Source of the DNA: Flavobacterium flabelliforme
GTDB taxonomy: Bacteria; Bacteroidota; Bacteroidia; Flavobacteriales; Flavobacteriaceae
Assembly: GCF_017948675.1 (NCBI RefSeq)
Contig: NZ_JAGFBU010000002.1
Coordinates: 62,001-126,000 of the forward strand
Length of the DNA: 64,000 nucleotides
Direction: 5' to 3'
Under the pieces are notes generated by a model. It was not told the origin of the DNA, made no database searches, and saw only the letters and a list, made by a program, of their open reading frames with translations. Of the stretch, positions 39,108 to 48,806 are shown one piece after another; position 1 is the stretch's first letter; every line of letters begins with the position of its first letter. Made by a program: the position numbers and the translations under genes.

Positions 39108-40091
39108 ATGGAAGAGAGCAAACAAAAAATTATTTTAATTACTGGTGGTGCGGGTTTTATAGGCTCAAATCTTTGTGAGTATTTTTTATCTAAGGATAAT
39201 AAAGTAGTCTGTTTAGATAATTTTGCTACCGGACACAGACATAATTTAAAAGATTGCATCAATCATCCTGATTTTACTTTAATAGAAGGGGATATACGTA
39301 ATCTTTCGGATTGTATAACTGCCGTTCAAGGAGTAGATTATGTTTTGCATCAAGCCGCTTTAGGATCTGTGCCAAGATCTTTAAATGATCCTATTACTAC
39401 AAATGATGTTAATGTAAGCGGTTTTTTGAATATGCTTGTTGCTGCTAGAGATGCAAAAGTTAAACGATTTGTATATGCAGCGAGTTCTTCTACTTATGGG
39501 GATTCAGTTGCCCTACCAAAAGTAGAAGAGGTAATTGGTAATCCGCTTTCTCCTTATGCAATTACCAAATATGTAAATGAGTTGTATGCTCAAATTTTTA
39601 GCACTACGTACGGTCTAGAAACAATTGGTCTCCGTTATTTTAATGTTTTTGGAAGAAAACAAGATCCAAATGGCGCGTACGCTGCTGTTATTCCAAAATT
39701 TGTGATGCAATTAATGCAACACGAAAGTCCTAAAATTAATGGCGATGGTAATTATTCTCGTGATTTTACTTATATCGATAATGTAATTCAAATGAATGAA
39801 CTGGCGATGCTAACCCAAAATCCTGAAGCAATCAATTCCATTTACAATACGGCTTATGGAGATAGAAATACATTAAATAACTTAATACATTATTTAAAAG
39901 AATTTTTATCAGAATACGATCCAGAAATAGCCAATATTAAGATTGAGTATGGTCCAAATAGAGCAGGAGATATTCCGCATTCCTTAGCAAGTATTGACAA
40001 AGCAAAAAAAATGATGGGGTATAATCCACAATTTTCTATGCAAGAAGGTCTAAAACAAGCTGTTGAATGGTATTGGAACAATTTAAAATAA
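39108..40091 (+). CDS. UDP-N-acetylglucosamine 4-epimerase (WbpP/TviC type SDR)
   Basis: 327 residues, an extended short-chain dehydrogenase. NAD-binding TGGAGFIG at 12-19, the serine cluster in AASSSTYGD (about 125-132) and Tyr150-xxx-Lys154. LGSVPRSLNDPITTNDVN, IGNPLSPYAITKYVNELYAQ and GLRYFNVFGRKQDPNGAYAAVIPKF closely recall WbpP of Pseudomonas and TviC of the Salmonella Vi locus, which interconvert UDP-GlcNAc/UDP-GalNAc or their uronic acids. With the TviB-like dehydrogenase at 42352 it can make UDP-GalNAcA. Confidence 0.87.
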   Translation: MEESKQKIILITGGAGFIGSNLCEYFLSKDNKVVCLDNFATGHRHNLKDCINHPDFTLIEGDIRNLSDCITAVQGVDYVLHQAALGSVPRSLNDPITTNDVNVSGFLNMLVAARDAKVKRFVYAASSSTYGDSVALPKVEEVIGNPLSPYAITKYVNELYAQIFSTTYGLETIGLRYFNVFGRKQDPNGAYAAVIPKFVMQLMQHESPKINGDGNYSRDFTYIDNVIQMNELAMLTQNPEAINSIYNTAYGDRNTLNNLIHYLKEFLSEYDPEIANIKIEYGPNRAGDIPHSLASIDKAKKMMGYNPQFSMQEGLKQAVEWYWNNLK

Positions 40092-40213
40092 AAAATAATA
40101 CACAAATACGATGTTGCTGGAGCTGAATAAGATGATGTAGCTTTTTCTTTAAATAAAAAGAAAAGAAGGTTAGTTGACACTCTAAGTAGAAAATTAAAAA
40201 TTGAATTAAAAAA

Positions 40214-41605
40214 ATGGGAATTACAAAAATTTGTTGCATCGGAGCAGGATATGTAGGCGGACCTACTATGGCAGTAATAGCACAAAAATGTCCGCACATT
40301 CAAGTCACAGTTGTCGATTTGAATACAGAGCGTATTGCGGCGTGGAATGATGCAGATTTAAGTAATATTCCCATTTATGAGCCCGGTTTAGACAGTATAG
40401 TTGGTGAAGCTAGAGGTAGAAATTTATTTTTTTCAACCGATGTGGATAAAGCGATAGAGGAAGCTCAGATTATTTTTATATCCGTAAATACACCTACTAA
40501 AACCTATGGTAAAGGCAAAGGAATGGCAGCTGATTTAAAATACATAGAACTTTGTGCCAGACAGATTGCAAGAGTAGCGAAAGACAATAAAATTGTAGTC
40601 GAAAAATCGACACTTCCTGTAAGAACTGCAGAAGCGATAAAGAGCATCTTGGACAACACTGGGAATGGGGTACAATTTCAGATTTTGTCTAATCCAGAAT
40701 TCCTTGCTGAAGGAACTGCGGTTCAAGACTTATTGAATCCCGATCGAATTCTAATTGGTGGTGATGCCACTTTTGAAGGACAAAAAGCAATTCAATCTTT
40801 AGTAGACGTTTATTCTAACTGGGTTGATACGGATAAAATATTGACTACAAACGTTTGGTCCTCTGAGTTGTCAAAGCTAACTGCAAATGCTTTTTTAGCA
40901 CAACGAATTTCTTCGATCAATGCAATGTCTGCCTTGTGTGAAAAAACAGGAGCTGATGTAAATGAGGTAGCAAAAGCAATTGGTATGGACAGTAGAATTG
41001 GATCTAAATTCCTAAAAGCATCTGTTGGTTTTGGAGGTTCTTGTTTTCAAAAAGATATATTAAATTTGGTTTACATAGCTAAATCTTATGGTTTGAATGA
41101 AGTTGCTGATTATTGGGAGCAGGTAATAATAATGAATGACCATCAAAAAAGAAGGTTCTCAAATAAGATCGTTCAAACGCTATATAACACAGTATCGGAT
41201 AAAAAAATTGCCTTTTTGGGATGGGCATTCAAAAAAGATACGAATGATACTAGAGAATCTGCCGCTATTTACGTAGCAGATGATTTGATAAATGAACATG
41301 CCAATATTGCTGTTTATGATCCTAAAGTTTCAAGTGAAAAAATACTGAATGATTTAAATTATTTAGAGACAAGATCATCAGTTGCAAATGCAAGTAGTAT
41401 TACCTCTTTCTTAAATCCTTATGAAGCATGTAAAAATGCTCATGCGATAGCAATTCTTACCGAATGGGATGAATTTCAAACCTATGATTGGCAGAAAATT
41501 TATAATGCGATGCAAAAACCCGCGTTTATTTTTGATGGAAGAAATTTGTTAAATGGTGCAGCGTTACGCGAGATTGGTTTTGTATATCAAAATATAGGTT
41601 CGTAA
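40214..41605 (+). CDS. ugd: UDP-glucose 6-dehydrogenase, animal-like subfamily
   Basis: 463 residues. NAD-binding [17 protein letters not shown], the central domain with [32 protein letters not shown] and [28 protein letters not shown], the catalytic cysteine in [10 protein letters not shown] (Cys277), and the C-terminal [20 protein letters not shown]. These segments follow metazoan UGDH almost word for word as I recall it, more closely than the shorter E. coli Ugd. It makes UDP-glucuronic acid. 122 bases separate it from the epimerase gene; the start [10 protein letters not shown] is unambiguous. Confidence 0.92.
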   Translation: MGITKICCIGAGYVGGPTMAVIAQKCPHIQVTVVDLNTERIAAWNDADLSNIPIYEPGLDSIVGEARGRNLFFSTDVDKAIEEAQIIFISVNTPTKTYGKGKGMAADLKYIELCARQIARVAKDNKIVVEKSTLPVRTAEAIKSILDNTGNGVQFQILSNPEFLAEGTAVQDLLNPDRILIGGDATFEGQKAIQSLVDVYSNWVDTDKILTTNVWSSELSKLTANAFLAQRISSINAMSALCEKTGADVNEVAKAIGMDSRIGSKFLKASVGFGGSCFQKDILNLVYIAKSYGLNEVADYWEQVIIMNDHQKRRFSNKIVQTLYNTVSDKKIAFLGWAFKKDTNDTRESAAIYVADDLINEHANIAVYDPKVSSEKILNDLNYLETRSSVANASSITSFLNPYEACKNAHAIAILTEWDEFQTYDWQKIYNAMQKPAFIFDGRNLLNGAALREIGFVYQNIGS

Positions 41606-41719
41606 ATTTGATTGGGCTATTTTGTGTAAAAATGGTTTATACAGCAAATAAAATAAAGTTTTTATAGTTTATAGTAAGTGGTGCAATTAGTTTCAGAGCA
41701 CAACAAAAAAAGATAAAGC

Positions 41720-42193
41720 ATGAATTGGTATGTAGTTTATACAAAGCCCAGATGGGAAAAAAAAGTTGCAGAACAATTACAAAAAAATGGAATAGAATGT
41801 TATTGTCCATTGGTCACACAAATAAAACAATGGTCTGATCGAAAGAAAAAAGTAGAGGTGCCTTTATTTAATTCTTATGTTTTTGTAAAATTAGAAGAGG
41901 CAGATCGAAATACAATATTTCAATCCTCTGGAGTAGTACGTTATCTGTTTTGGTTAGGCAAACCAGCAATTGTAAGAGAGGAAGAGATAACTATTATAAA
42001 AAAATGGCTTGATACTTCTGATGTTGCTGATGTAATGGTAGAATATTATAAAATTGGCGATGAAATACAATTAGTATCTGGGCCTTTTACGGATCAAAAA
42101 GCGATTGTGCAAGAAGTTAAAAACACCCATTATGTTTTGGTTTTAGAATCATTGGGATGTGTTTTGAAGATGAAAAAAAATAGTCTAGTTTGA
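41720..42193 (+). CDS. UpxY-type NusG-like transcription antiterminator
   Basis: 157 residues with an NGN domain (NWYVVYTKPRWEKKVAEQLQKNGIECYCPLV... FNSYVFVKL, about 2-95) and a C-terminal KOW domain (IGDEIQLVSGPFTDQKAIVQEV, about 112-133). NusG paralogues encoded within polysaccharide loci (UpxY in Bacteroides, RfaH in enterobacteria) stop premature termination in the leader of their cognate operon. Here it lies between ugd and the TviB-like gene rather than first in the locus. A terminator-like leader at 45200-45223 is a candidate target. Confidence 0.88.
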   Translation: MNWYVVYTKPRWEKKVAEQLQKNGIECYCPLVTQIKQWSDRKKKVEVPLFNSYVFVKLEEADRNTIFQSSGVVRYLFWLGKPAIVREEEITIIKKWLDTSDVADVMVEYYKIGDEIQLVSGPFTDQKAIVQEVKNTHYVLVLESLGCVLKMKKNSLV

Positions 42194-42351
42194 AACCGTT
42201 GATAGTGTGAAAAGGATCTTTATCCATTTTATTTATTTTAAAATAAAGGATTTATGATTAGGATGTCCGTTTCAAAAAAATGTTCAAATAGCTTACTTTA
42301 AAAATCGAAAGTATAAATACGAGTAATCGGGATAGATATTATTTTAAACAA

Positions 42352-43635
42352 ATGAAATTAAATTTAAGAATAGCTGTAATAGGTCTTGGTTACGTAGGAT
42401 TGCCATTAGCTCGTCTATTTGCGACAAAGCATAGTGTGGTTGGGTTTGATATCAATGAAAAACGAGTTTCAGAATTAAAGTTAGCAAACGATACAACACT
42501 TGAGATCAGTGTGGATTCACTAAAAGAAGTGCTAAAAGATAAAACAAGTAGTTCAAATGGTTTGTATTGTTCTACTAATATTTTAGACATACAAGACTGC
42601 AACTATTATATTGTTACAGTCCCAACACCAGTAGATAAAAACAATCGTCCCGATTTAACACCCTTGTATAAATCGAGTGAAACGGTGGGCAAAGTATTAA
42701 AAAAAGGAGATATTGTTGTTTATGAATCTACTGTTTATCCTGGAGTCACAGAGGAAGAATGTGTTCCTGTTTTAGAACGAATTTCAGGTCTAAAATTTAA
42801 TTTTGATTTTTTTGTTGGTTATTCACCAGAACGAATTAATCCGGGAGACAAAGAACATACCGTTGATAAAATATTAAAAGTTACTTCGGGTTCGACTCCA
42901 GAAATTGGGCAAAAAGTAAATGAATTATACCAATCCGTTATTACTGCTGGAACACACTTAGCACCTTCGATAAAGGTTGCAGAAGCAGCCAAAGTGATAG
43001 AAAATTCTCAACGCGATATCAACATAGCTTTCGTAAATGAATTAGCTAAAATATTCAATCTTATGGATATTGATACCTACGCAGTACTAGAAGCAGCCGG
43101 AACGAAATGGAATTTTTTACCATTCAAACCCGGATTAGTGGGCGGACATTGTATTGGTGTAGATCCTTATTATTTAGCCCAAAGAGCACAAGAGTTTGGC
43201 TACCATCCAGAGATTATTCTGGCAGGAAGACGATTAAATGATAGTATGGGCGAGTATATCGCTTCGCAAATCGTTAAATTGATGATTAAGAAAGGGATTT
43301 CTGTTAATGGAGCGCGTATTTTGATGTTAGGAATCACATTTAAAGAAAACTGTCCCGATGTTCGAAATACTAAAATAGTAGATGTGATTGCTGCTCTTCA
43401 AGATTATGAAATAGCAATTACTATTTACGATCCTCTAGCTGATCCAGCTGCCGTTTATCAAGAATATAAATTGGAAACAACCAATGTTTTACCGAACGAA
43501 AAGTTTGACGCTGTAGTTTTAGGTGTGGCTCATGAAGCGTTTTTAAACTTAGACCTTAAGCATCTGCAACATCCCAATAGTATCGTATACGATGTAAAAG
43601 GAGTTTTAGGAGATTCCGTTGATGGACGATTGTAG
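42352..43635 (+). CDS. UDP-N-acetylhexosamine 6-dehydrogenase (TviB/WbpA type)
   Basis: 427 residues. NAD-binding IAVIGLGYVGLPLARLFA, YESTVYPGVTEEECVPVLE, YSPERINPGDKEHTVDKI, and the catalytic cysteine in GLVGGHCIGVDPYYLAQ (Cys267), then GITFKENCPDVRNTKIVDV. The wording matches TviB of the Vi antigen locus better than WecC. It oxidises C6 of UDP-GlcNAc or UDP-GalNAc; paired with the WbpP/TviC-like epimerase it should yield UDP-GalNAcA. UDP-ManNAc dehydrogenase is a less likely alternative, worth noting because wecB is also in the locus. Confidence 0.88.
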   Translation: MKLNLRIAVIGLGYVGLPLARLFATKHSVVGFDINEKRVSELKLANDTTLEISVDSLKEVLKDKTSSSNGLYCSTNILDIQDCNYYIVTVPTPVDKNNRPDLTPLYKSSETVGKVLKKGDIVVYESTVYPGVTEEECVPVLERISGLKFNFDFFVGYSPERINPGDKEHTVDKILKVTSGSTPEIGQKVNELYQSVITAGTHLAPSIKVAEAAKVIENSQRDINIAFVNELAKIFNLMDIDTYAVLEAAGTKWNFLPFKPGLVGGHCIGVDPYYLAQRAQEFGYHPEIILAGRRLNDSMGEYIASQIVKLMIKKGISVNGARILMLGITFKENCPDVRNTKIVDVIAALQDYEIAITIYDPLADPAAVYQEYKLETTNVLPNEKFDAVVLGVAHEAFLNLDLKHLQHPNSIVYDVKGVLGDSVDGRL

Positions 43636-43692
43636 TTTGCACAAAAAATAATAGTAGTTTCATAAAAACAAACAAACCTATAAAGTTATAGT

Positions 43693-44697
43693 ATGGAAAA
43701 CCATTCAATTACACACGTTATACTTACAGGAGGAGTGGGAAGCCGTTTGTGGCCTTTATCACGAAAGAGTAAACCGAAACAATACCTAGATATTTTTGAC
43801 GGAAAGTCACTGTTTGAAATGACTGTAGATCGAAACCGTAATATTGCGGATAAAGTTATGGTGGTTGGTAATATTGATAATTGTCATTTAAGCAAAAATG
43901 TATTAGAGAAATCAGACACAGCTTATATTGATATTATCGAATCAACTCCAAGAAATACTGCTGCCGCAATTGCCTTTGCTGCTTTTGCGTCGAACGATGA
44001 TGATATTCTTATTGTCACACCTTCAGACCATATTATTGGTCAAATGCAATTGTACGAAGACGCTATTCAAGAAGCAATAGAAAAGGCTTCTAAAGGTTTT
44101 ATTGTAACATTCGGAATTGTTCCCACTAAACCAGAAACAGGATATGGATATATTGAACGCAAAGGAGATAATGTAGTTTCTTTTAGGGAAAAGCCTAATC
44201 AGGTTTCGGCACGTGATTTTATTGCTAAAGGGAACTTCCTTTGGAACAGTGGTATGTTTTGTTTTAAAGCGTCTGTTTTTCTGGAGGAATTAAAAGTATA
44301 TGCACCAGAAGTGTATGAAACATCTAAATTAGCCTGGGAAAACCATAAGGACGGTAATTTAGACTTAGAACTTTCGTTAAATATCCCTTCGATCAGTGTG
44401 GACTATGCGATAATGGAACGTTCCAAAAAAATAAAAGTAGTTTCTTCTCATTTTGAATGGTCAGATTTAGGTTCTTTCGAATCAGTATACGATTATTTAA
44501 TTAGCATTGGACATCCAGTAGATGAAAACGGGAATATGGTTATAGGAACTAATAATTATACGGCTTTTATTGGCATCAAGGATACTATTTTTGTGCATAC
44601 GGACACTGCTAATTTAATCCTGAAAAAAGAATTTTCTCAAGACGTAAAAAGTGTTTACAATGCGCTGGAACGAGATCAGTCGGATTTGTTAAATTAA
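43693..44697 (+). CDS. manC: Mannose-1-phosphate guanylyltransferase
   Basis: 334 residues: nucleotidyltransferase signature GGVGSRLWPLSRKSKPKQY (13-31), TPSDHII, RNTAAAIAFA, ETGYGYIERKGD and WNSGMFCFKASVF. It joins GTP and mannose-1-phosphate to GDP-mannose, giving mannose or fucose units. It lacks the C-terminal phosphomannose isomerase domain of the roughly 470-residue bifunctional ManC/AlgA. It ends the first biosynthetic block; 541 bases follow without a gene. Confidence 0.92.
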   Translation: MENHSITHVILTGGVGSRLWPLSRKSKPKQYLDIFDGKSLFEMTVDRNRNIADKVMVVGNIDNCHLSKNVLEKSDTAYIDIIESTPRNTAAAIAFAAFASNDDDILIVTPSDHIIGQMQLYEDAIQEAIEKASKGFIVTFGIVPTKPETGYGYIERKGDNVVSFREKPNQVSARDFIAKGNFLWNSGMFCFKASVFLEELKVYAPEVYETSKLAWENHKDGNLDLELSLNIPSISVDYAIMERSKKIKVVSSHFEWSDLGSFESVYDYLISIGHPVDENGNMVIGTNNYTAFIGIKDTIFVHTDTANLILKKEFSQDVKSVYNALERDQSDLLN

Positions 44698-45015
44698 AAA
44701 ATAGATTTTTGAAAATTTCATTTAAAACACGGCCACTATTTTTTTATTGAATAAAAAAACAACAGGAATCGGATTTCAACAGTTATTTATGAATTGTAGT
44801 TTTTTTTCGACATATTGTTATAACTAATAATCTAATATAAGTCCGCCTAAATAATCATTTTTCTTAACTAAATCTAGCGATTTTTAATGTGTGGAAATTC
44901 AATTTTTAAATCTTATTTTTTTTGATTTTGAAGTATTTGTTATTGAGTTTTTTAAAGTTGAATTTTAATTTAAATCGATTCTTAAAACAATATTTCGATT
45001 CTTATTTTTTAAGAG

Positions 45016-45023
45016 TATATTTG
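45016..45023 (+). promoter_or_regulatory. Promoter -7 element of the second export module
   Basis: TATATTTG matches TAnnTTTG. A start near 45029 leaves a 5' leader of about 210 bases, far longer than at the other promoters in this window. Confidence 0.6.
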
Positions 45024-45199
45024 CAAAAATAGGAATTAATTTATTTTTTGATTTAAATCCAAAATAAATGAATCTAAAAAGAGTTGTAATTTAGTGAACC
45101 AAATTGGGATTCACTACGGCGGAGCCATTTATGTAAATCATTGTCTTTACAATTAAAACTCTATTAGGATAAAATAAAAAAATTGATTTTAAACAAAGT

Positions 45200-45223
45200 A
45201 CGACCAAACAGAGTCGTTTTTTT
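45200..45223 (+). terminator. Terminator-like attenuator in the leader of the SLBB export gene
   Basis: ACGAC 45200-45204 pairs with GTCGT 45213-45217 across an eight-base loop and runs straight into seven T, only 15 bases before the ATG. Upstream stems in the same leader are ATTTATTTT/AAAATAAAT (45039-45047 with 45061-45069), GTGAA/TTCAC (45094-45098 with 45110-45114) and ATTGT/ACAAT (45140-45144 with 45149-45153). The stem is short, so efficiency is uncertain. Confidence 0.5.
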
Positions 45224-45238
45224 ACAATACCATAATTT

Positions 45239-47644
45239 ATGAAAAAAATATTTACTGCCATTGTATTGCTTATCGTTCTTTTGCAAAGCAACACAACATT
45301 AGCACAAGATTTACTAAGAAAAACGGATCTAAGTACTTTAAATGTAGATAATTTATCAGAAAATGATATTGCAAAATTAAAGCTACAGCTTAGTTCTAAT
45401 AATATAACAATTGAGCAAGCGGAACCAATGGCTTTGTCTAAGGGAATGTCAGCTTCTGAATTTGCAAAATTGAAACAAAGAATTCAATCGGGAAATAATA
45501 ATTCTCCAGTAAATACTATCAAAGAAAAAGAATCTGTTAGAAAACAAGATCCTATAGTTAATCCTAAAATAAAAGATTCGGTCAATAGTTTGATTTTTGG
45601 TTCTGAACTTTTTGATAATCCAAGCCTCAATTTTGAACCCAATCTTAAACTAGCAACACCAGTCAATTATACTTTAGGCCCTGCAGATGAGTTACAGATA
45701 AGCTTATTTGGTGTTCAGGAATTTAATGCGAGCATTCCAGTAACTGCAGAGGGAAAGATTAGTGTTCAGTATGTAGGAGATATTTTAGTTTCAGGGATGA
45801 CGATAGAGGCTGCTACTCAAAAAATCAAAGCGGCAATGAGTAGAGTGTATAGTACATTAGCTTCTGGTCAATCACAATTGAGTGTTACTTTAGGGAGTAT
45901 TCGTACTATAAAAATTACGGTAATCGGAGGAAAACAACCAGGAAATTATTCTGTATCTTCCTTAGCAACTGTTTACAATGCACTACACTTAGCAGGAGGA
46001 CCAGGAAAAAATGGAAGTTATAGAAATATAGAGTTAATACGTAATAATAAGGTATTTGCAAAAATTGATATTTATAAATTTTTAGTCAACGGAGATCAAT
46101 CAGCTAATATAGGATTAAAAGACAATGATGTCATTCGAATTCCAGCGTATAGCCAAAGAGTAATTGTAGAGGGAGAAGTAAAACGTGCTGGAATTTTCGA
46201 AATGAAAGCAGGAGAGAGTTTTATAGACCTACTGTCATTTGCTTCTGGTTTTAATGAGTTTGCGTACACTGCAGCTGTAAATGTATTACAAAAAACAGGA
46301 AAGGAGTTTAAAGTTCGAGATGTAACCGAAAATGATTTTAAAACCTACCAACCCAAATCAGGAGATGTAATAACAGTTTCAAAAATTTTAAATCGATTTG
46401 AAAATCGTGTTAAAATTGAAGGTGCCGTATTTAGGCCTAATTTTTATTCTTTTTCAGAAGGGATGCATGTGTCAGATTTAATAGCGCGTGCCGATGGACT
46501 TCGTGAAGATGCTTACAGTAAAAGAGGAACTGTTATCCGTTTAAAATCAGATTTAACTACTGAAATAGTCAATTTTGATATTACAAAAGCCTTAGCAGGA
46601 GATGTAGAGCAAAATATCATCTTGAAAAGAGAAGATGTAGTGTCGGTTTATTCTATTTTAGATTTCAAAGAAGAGTATAAAATAACGATTGATGGTGAGG
46701 TACAAAAACCAGGTACTTACATGTATTATGAAAACTTAACTTTAAATGATTTGATTGTTCAGTCGGGAGGACTAACAGGTTCTGCATCTAAAAGAGTGGA
46801 AATAGCTCGTATGATTACTTCCGAAGAAATTGACAACGCGAATCCAAATAAAGCAGAATTGTTTGCAGTAGAAATTAGTCCAAACAATAATGAGCAAGCA
46901 AAAAATTTCGAATTAAAACCGTTTGATGTAATAAGTATTCGTAAAATGGCGGTTTATGAAAAGCCAGAAATGGTTACGGTTTCTGGTGCAGTACATTATG
47001 CGGGTAAATATGCATTAGTCAATAAGAAATCGAGAGTATATGATGTGATTCAAAGAGCGGGTGGTTTAACAGCTGTAGCAAATATTGAAGGGGTAAAAAT
47101 CAAAAGACCCATCCAAGCGAGTCAAATTGAAGATATAGAAAATGTAAACATTAATTTAGGAAAAAAAGATAGTATTCAAAATAACATAGAAGATAAATTA
47201 AAACATCAAGTAAAATACGCTACTATACCACTGGATTGGAAAGCAATTGTGAAAAATCAAAATAATAGCGCCAATGTAACTCTATTTCCAGGTGATGAAA
47301 TAGAAGTACTTACTTTTAACGAAGGAGTCAAAGTCGCTGGTAATGTATTATTGATTTCAGAAATTCCTTATGAAAGTGGACGATCTTTTGGATATTACTT
47401 AAATGCTGTTGGCGGAGTAGATGCTAAAGGATGGAGAAGAAAAGCATATATTATTTATCCAAATGGTAAAGCAGCGGTGACCAATTCTTTCTTGTTTTTC
47501 AGATCATCGCCGCAAGTGAAACCAGGTTCGCAAATTATAGTGCCACAAAAACCAGAAGTTAGAAAAACCAGTACGGGAGAATGGGTAGGAATAGGAAGCG
47601 TAATATCGAGTTTAGCATTGTTGATTATTACAGCTTTTAAATAA
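45239..47644 (+). CDS. Large multi-SLBB polysaccharide export protein
   Basis: 801 residues with a signal peptide (1-22, ending TTLAQ). An N-terminal charged, helical region (about 25-115) is followed by a Poly_export domain (YTLGPADELQISLFGVQEFNASIPVTAEGKISV, about 143-175) and then repeated SLBB units, recognisable by recurring segments such as VIVEGEVKRAGIFEMKAGESFIDLL, VKIEGAVFRPNFYSFSEGMHVSDLI, ITIDGEVQKPGTYMYYENLTLNDLI and VTVSGAVHYAGKYALVNKKSRVYDVI. A hydrophobic C-terminal segment ends the protein. It is about three times the length of the OPX lipoprotein at 35821 and heads the second export module. Confidence 0.88.
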   Translation: MKKIFTAIVLLIVLLQSNTTLAQDLLRKTDLSTLNVDNLSENDIAKLKLQLSSNNITIEQAEPMALSKGMSASEFAKLKQRIQSGNNNSPVNTIKEKESVRKQDPIVNPKIKDSVNSLIFGSELFDNPSLNFEPNLKLATPVNYTLGPADELQISLFGVQEFNASIPVTAEGKISVQYVGDILVSGMTIEAATQKIKAAMSRVYSTLASGQSQLSVTLGSIRTIKITVIGGKQPGNYSVSSLATVYNALHLAGGPGKNGSYRNIELIRNNKVFAKIDIYKFLVNGDQSANIGLKDNDVIRIPAYSQRVIVEGEVKRAGIFEMKAGESFIDLLSFASGFNEFAYTAAVNVLQKTGKEFKVRDVTENDFKTYQPKSGDVITVSKILNRFENRVKIEGAVFRPNFYSFSEGMHVSDLIARADGLREDAYSKRGTVIRLKSDLTTEIVNFDITKALAGDVEQNIILKREDVVSVYSILDFKEEYKITIDGEVQKPGTYMYYENLTLNDLIVQSGGLTGSASKRVEIARMITSEEIDNANPNKAELFAVEISPNNNEQAKNFELKPFDVISIRKMAVYEKPEMVTVSGAVHYAGKYALVNKKSRVYDVIQRAGGLTAVANIEGVKIKRPIQASQIEDIENVNINLGKKDSIQNNIEDKLKHQVKYATIPLDWKAIVKNQNNSANVTLFPGDEIEVLTFNEGVKVAGNVLLISEIPYESGRSFGYYLNAVGGVDAKGWRRKAYIIYPNGKAAVTNSFLFFRSSPQVKPGSQIIVPQKPEVRKTSTGEWVGIGSVISSLALLIITAFK

Positions 47645-47736
47645 TTGATTTTTACATTTTCAGTCATGTTATGCATGTTTAATTAATAAATATATTCCCT
47701 TTTGCTTTGTCTAATCAAAAGGAAAAAAATAAAAAT

Positions 47737-48804
47737 ATGAACGAACAAACCCCAAACGATCAAATATCGTTAAAGGAATTTATATTAAAAATAAAAGATT
47801 GGTACAAATATCTGTTTTCTAAATGGAAAATTATTTTGCTAGCCTCAATAGTTGGTGGAGGGTTAGGATTAGCTTATTCATTTATTAAGAAACCAATTTA
47901 TACTGCAACAATCACTTTTGCATTAGAAGATGAAAAAGGTGGTGGTGGATTTGGAGGCGCATTAGGATTAGCTAATTCTTTAGGAATTGATGTAGGCGGA
48001 GGAAGTGGTGGTAGTATTTTTTCCGGATCTAATTTAACAGAGTTGTTTAAATCGCGATCTATGGTAGAAAAAACATTGCTATACCCTGTTTCTTGGAATG
48101 GTAAAACAATTTCCTTAGCAGAAATGTACATTCAAAATAATGAATGGAGAAAAAATTGGACTAATAAACCTGAATTTGCTTCACTTTCTTTTTTACCAAA
48201 CGCAGATCGATCACTGTTTAGTCGTGCTCAAGATAGTATTTTGGGTGTGATGTACCAAAGTCTATCAAAGGAAGGTCTTTCAGTAGCTCAAAAAGATAAA
48301 AAAGCAACTATAATCAATATTGATGTTGCAACCAAGAATGAACTTTTTTCAAAATATTTTTGTGAAGCCTTAGCGAAACAAGTTTCAGATTTTTATGTAA
48401 ATACCAAAAGTAAAAAAGCACGTGAGAATATGGCTATTTTACAGAGGCAAACTGATTCAATACGTGGGGAATTAAATGGAGCTATAACAGGTGTAGCAAT
48501 TGCAAATGACAATACCTTTATGTTAAACCCTGCCTTAAACGTTAAACGTGCGCCATCTGCACGCAGGCAAGTGGATGTTCAAGCAAACACAGCTATTTTG
48601 ACTGAATTAGTTAAGCAAACAGAGCTGGCAAAAGTAACGTTACGCAAAGAAATCCCTTTAATTCAAATTATAGATAGACCGATTTTACCTTTAAAAAAAG
48701 AAAAATTTGGAAAAGCTAAGGGAATTATATTAGGTGGTTTTTTTGCAGGGTTTTTAATAATTATCCTCTTAATAGTAAGAAGAATTTTTAAACAATTGGT
48801 ATAG
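47737..48804 (+). CDS. Chain-length determinant / polysaccharide copolymerase without kinase (Wzz type)
   Basis: 355 residues from the ATG at 47737; an upstream TTG at 47707 lies inside a CCTTTTG/CAAAAGG hairpin and is less likely. One N-terminal membrane segment (about 33-52), a Gly-rich stretch, a helical periplasmic region and a C-terminal membrane segment (about 328-347) give the PCP topology. No Walker motifs follow, unlike the Wzc-like protein at 36629. It likely partners the SLBB export protein upstream. Confidence 0.85.
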   Translation: MNEQTPNDQISLKEFILKIKDWYKYLFSKWKIILLASIVGGGLGLAYSFIKKPIYTATITFALEDEKGGGGFGGALGLANSLGIDVGGGSGGSIFSGSNLTELFKSRSMVEKTLLYPVSWNGKTISLAEMYIQNNEWRKNWTNKPEFASLSFLPNADRSLFSRAQDSILGVMYQSLSKEGLSVAQKDKKATIINIDVATKNELFSKYFCEALAKQVSDFYVNTKSKKARENMAILQRQTDSIRGELNGAITGVAIANDNTFMLNPALNVKRAPSARRQVDVQANTAILTELVKQTELAKVTLRKEIPLIQIIDRPILPLKKEKFGKAKGIILGGFFAGFLIIILLIVRRIFKQLV

Positions 48805-48806
48805 AG

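Larger units (their letters stand above)
44698..45238 (+). other. 541-base non-coding region with promoter and structured leader
   Basis: The left part (44698-45010) is very AT-rich; the only structure I see is a weak all-A/T hairpin near 44740-44758 that might end the manC transcript. The right part holds a promoter (45016-45023) and a leader of about 210 bases with at least four stems, the last terminator-like. I see no coding sequence. Confidence 0.65.

Noticed and set aside
39890..40303. Minus-strand open frames over the end of the epimerase gene and the start of ugd
   Set aside because: They are shadows of two well-supported genes, and their translations have no family features.
44740..44758. 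All-A/T hairpin after manC as a firm terminator
   Set aside because: Only A-T pairs and a very AT-rich surrounding; too weak to call on its own.
47697..47722. CCTTTTG/CAAAAGG hairpin as a terminator within the second export module
   Set aside because: On the plus strand it is followed by A-runs, not T-runs, so it cannot be a standard terminator for this operon.
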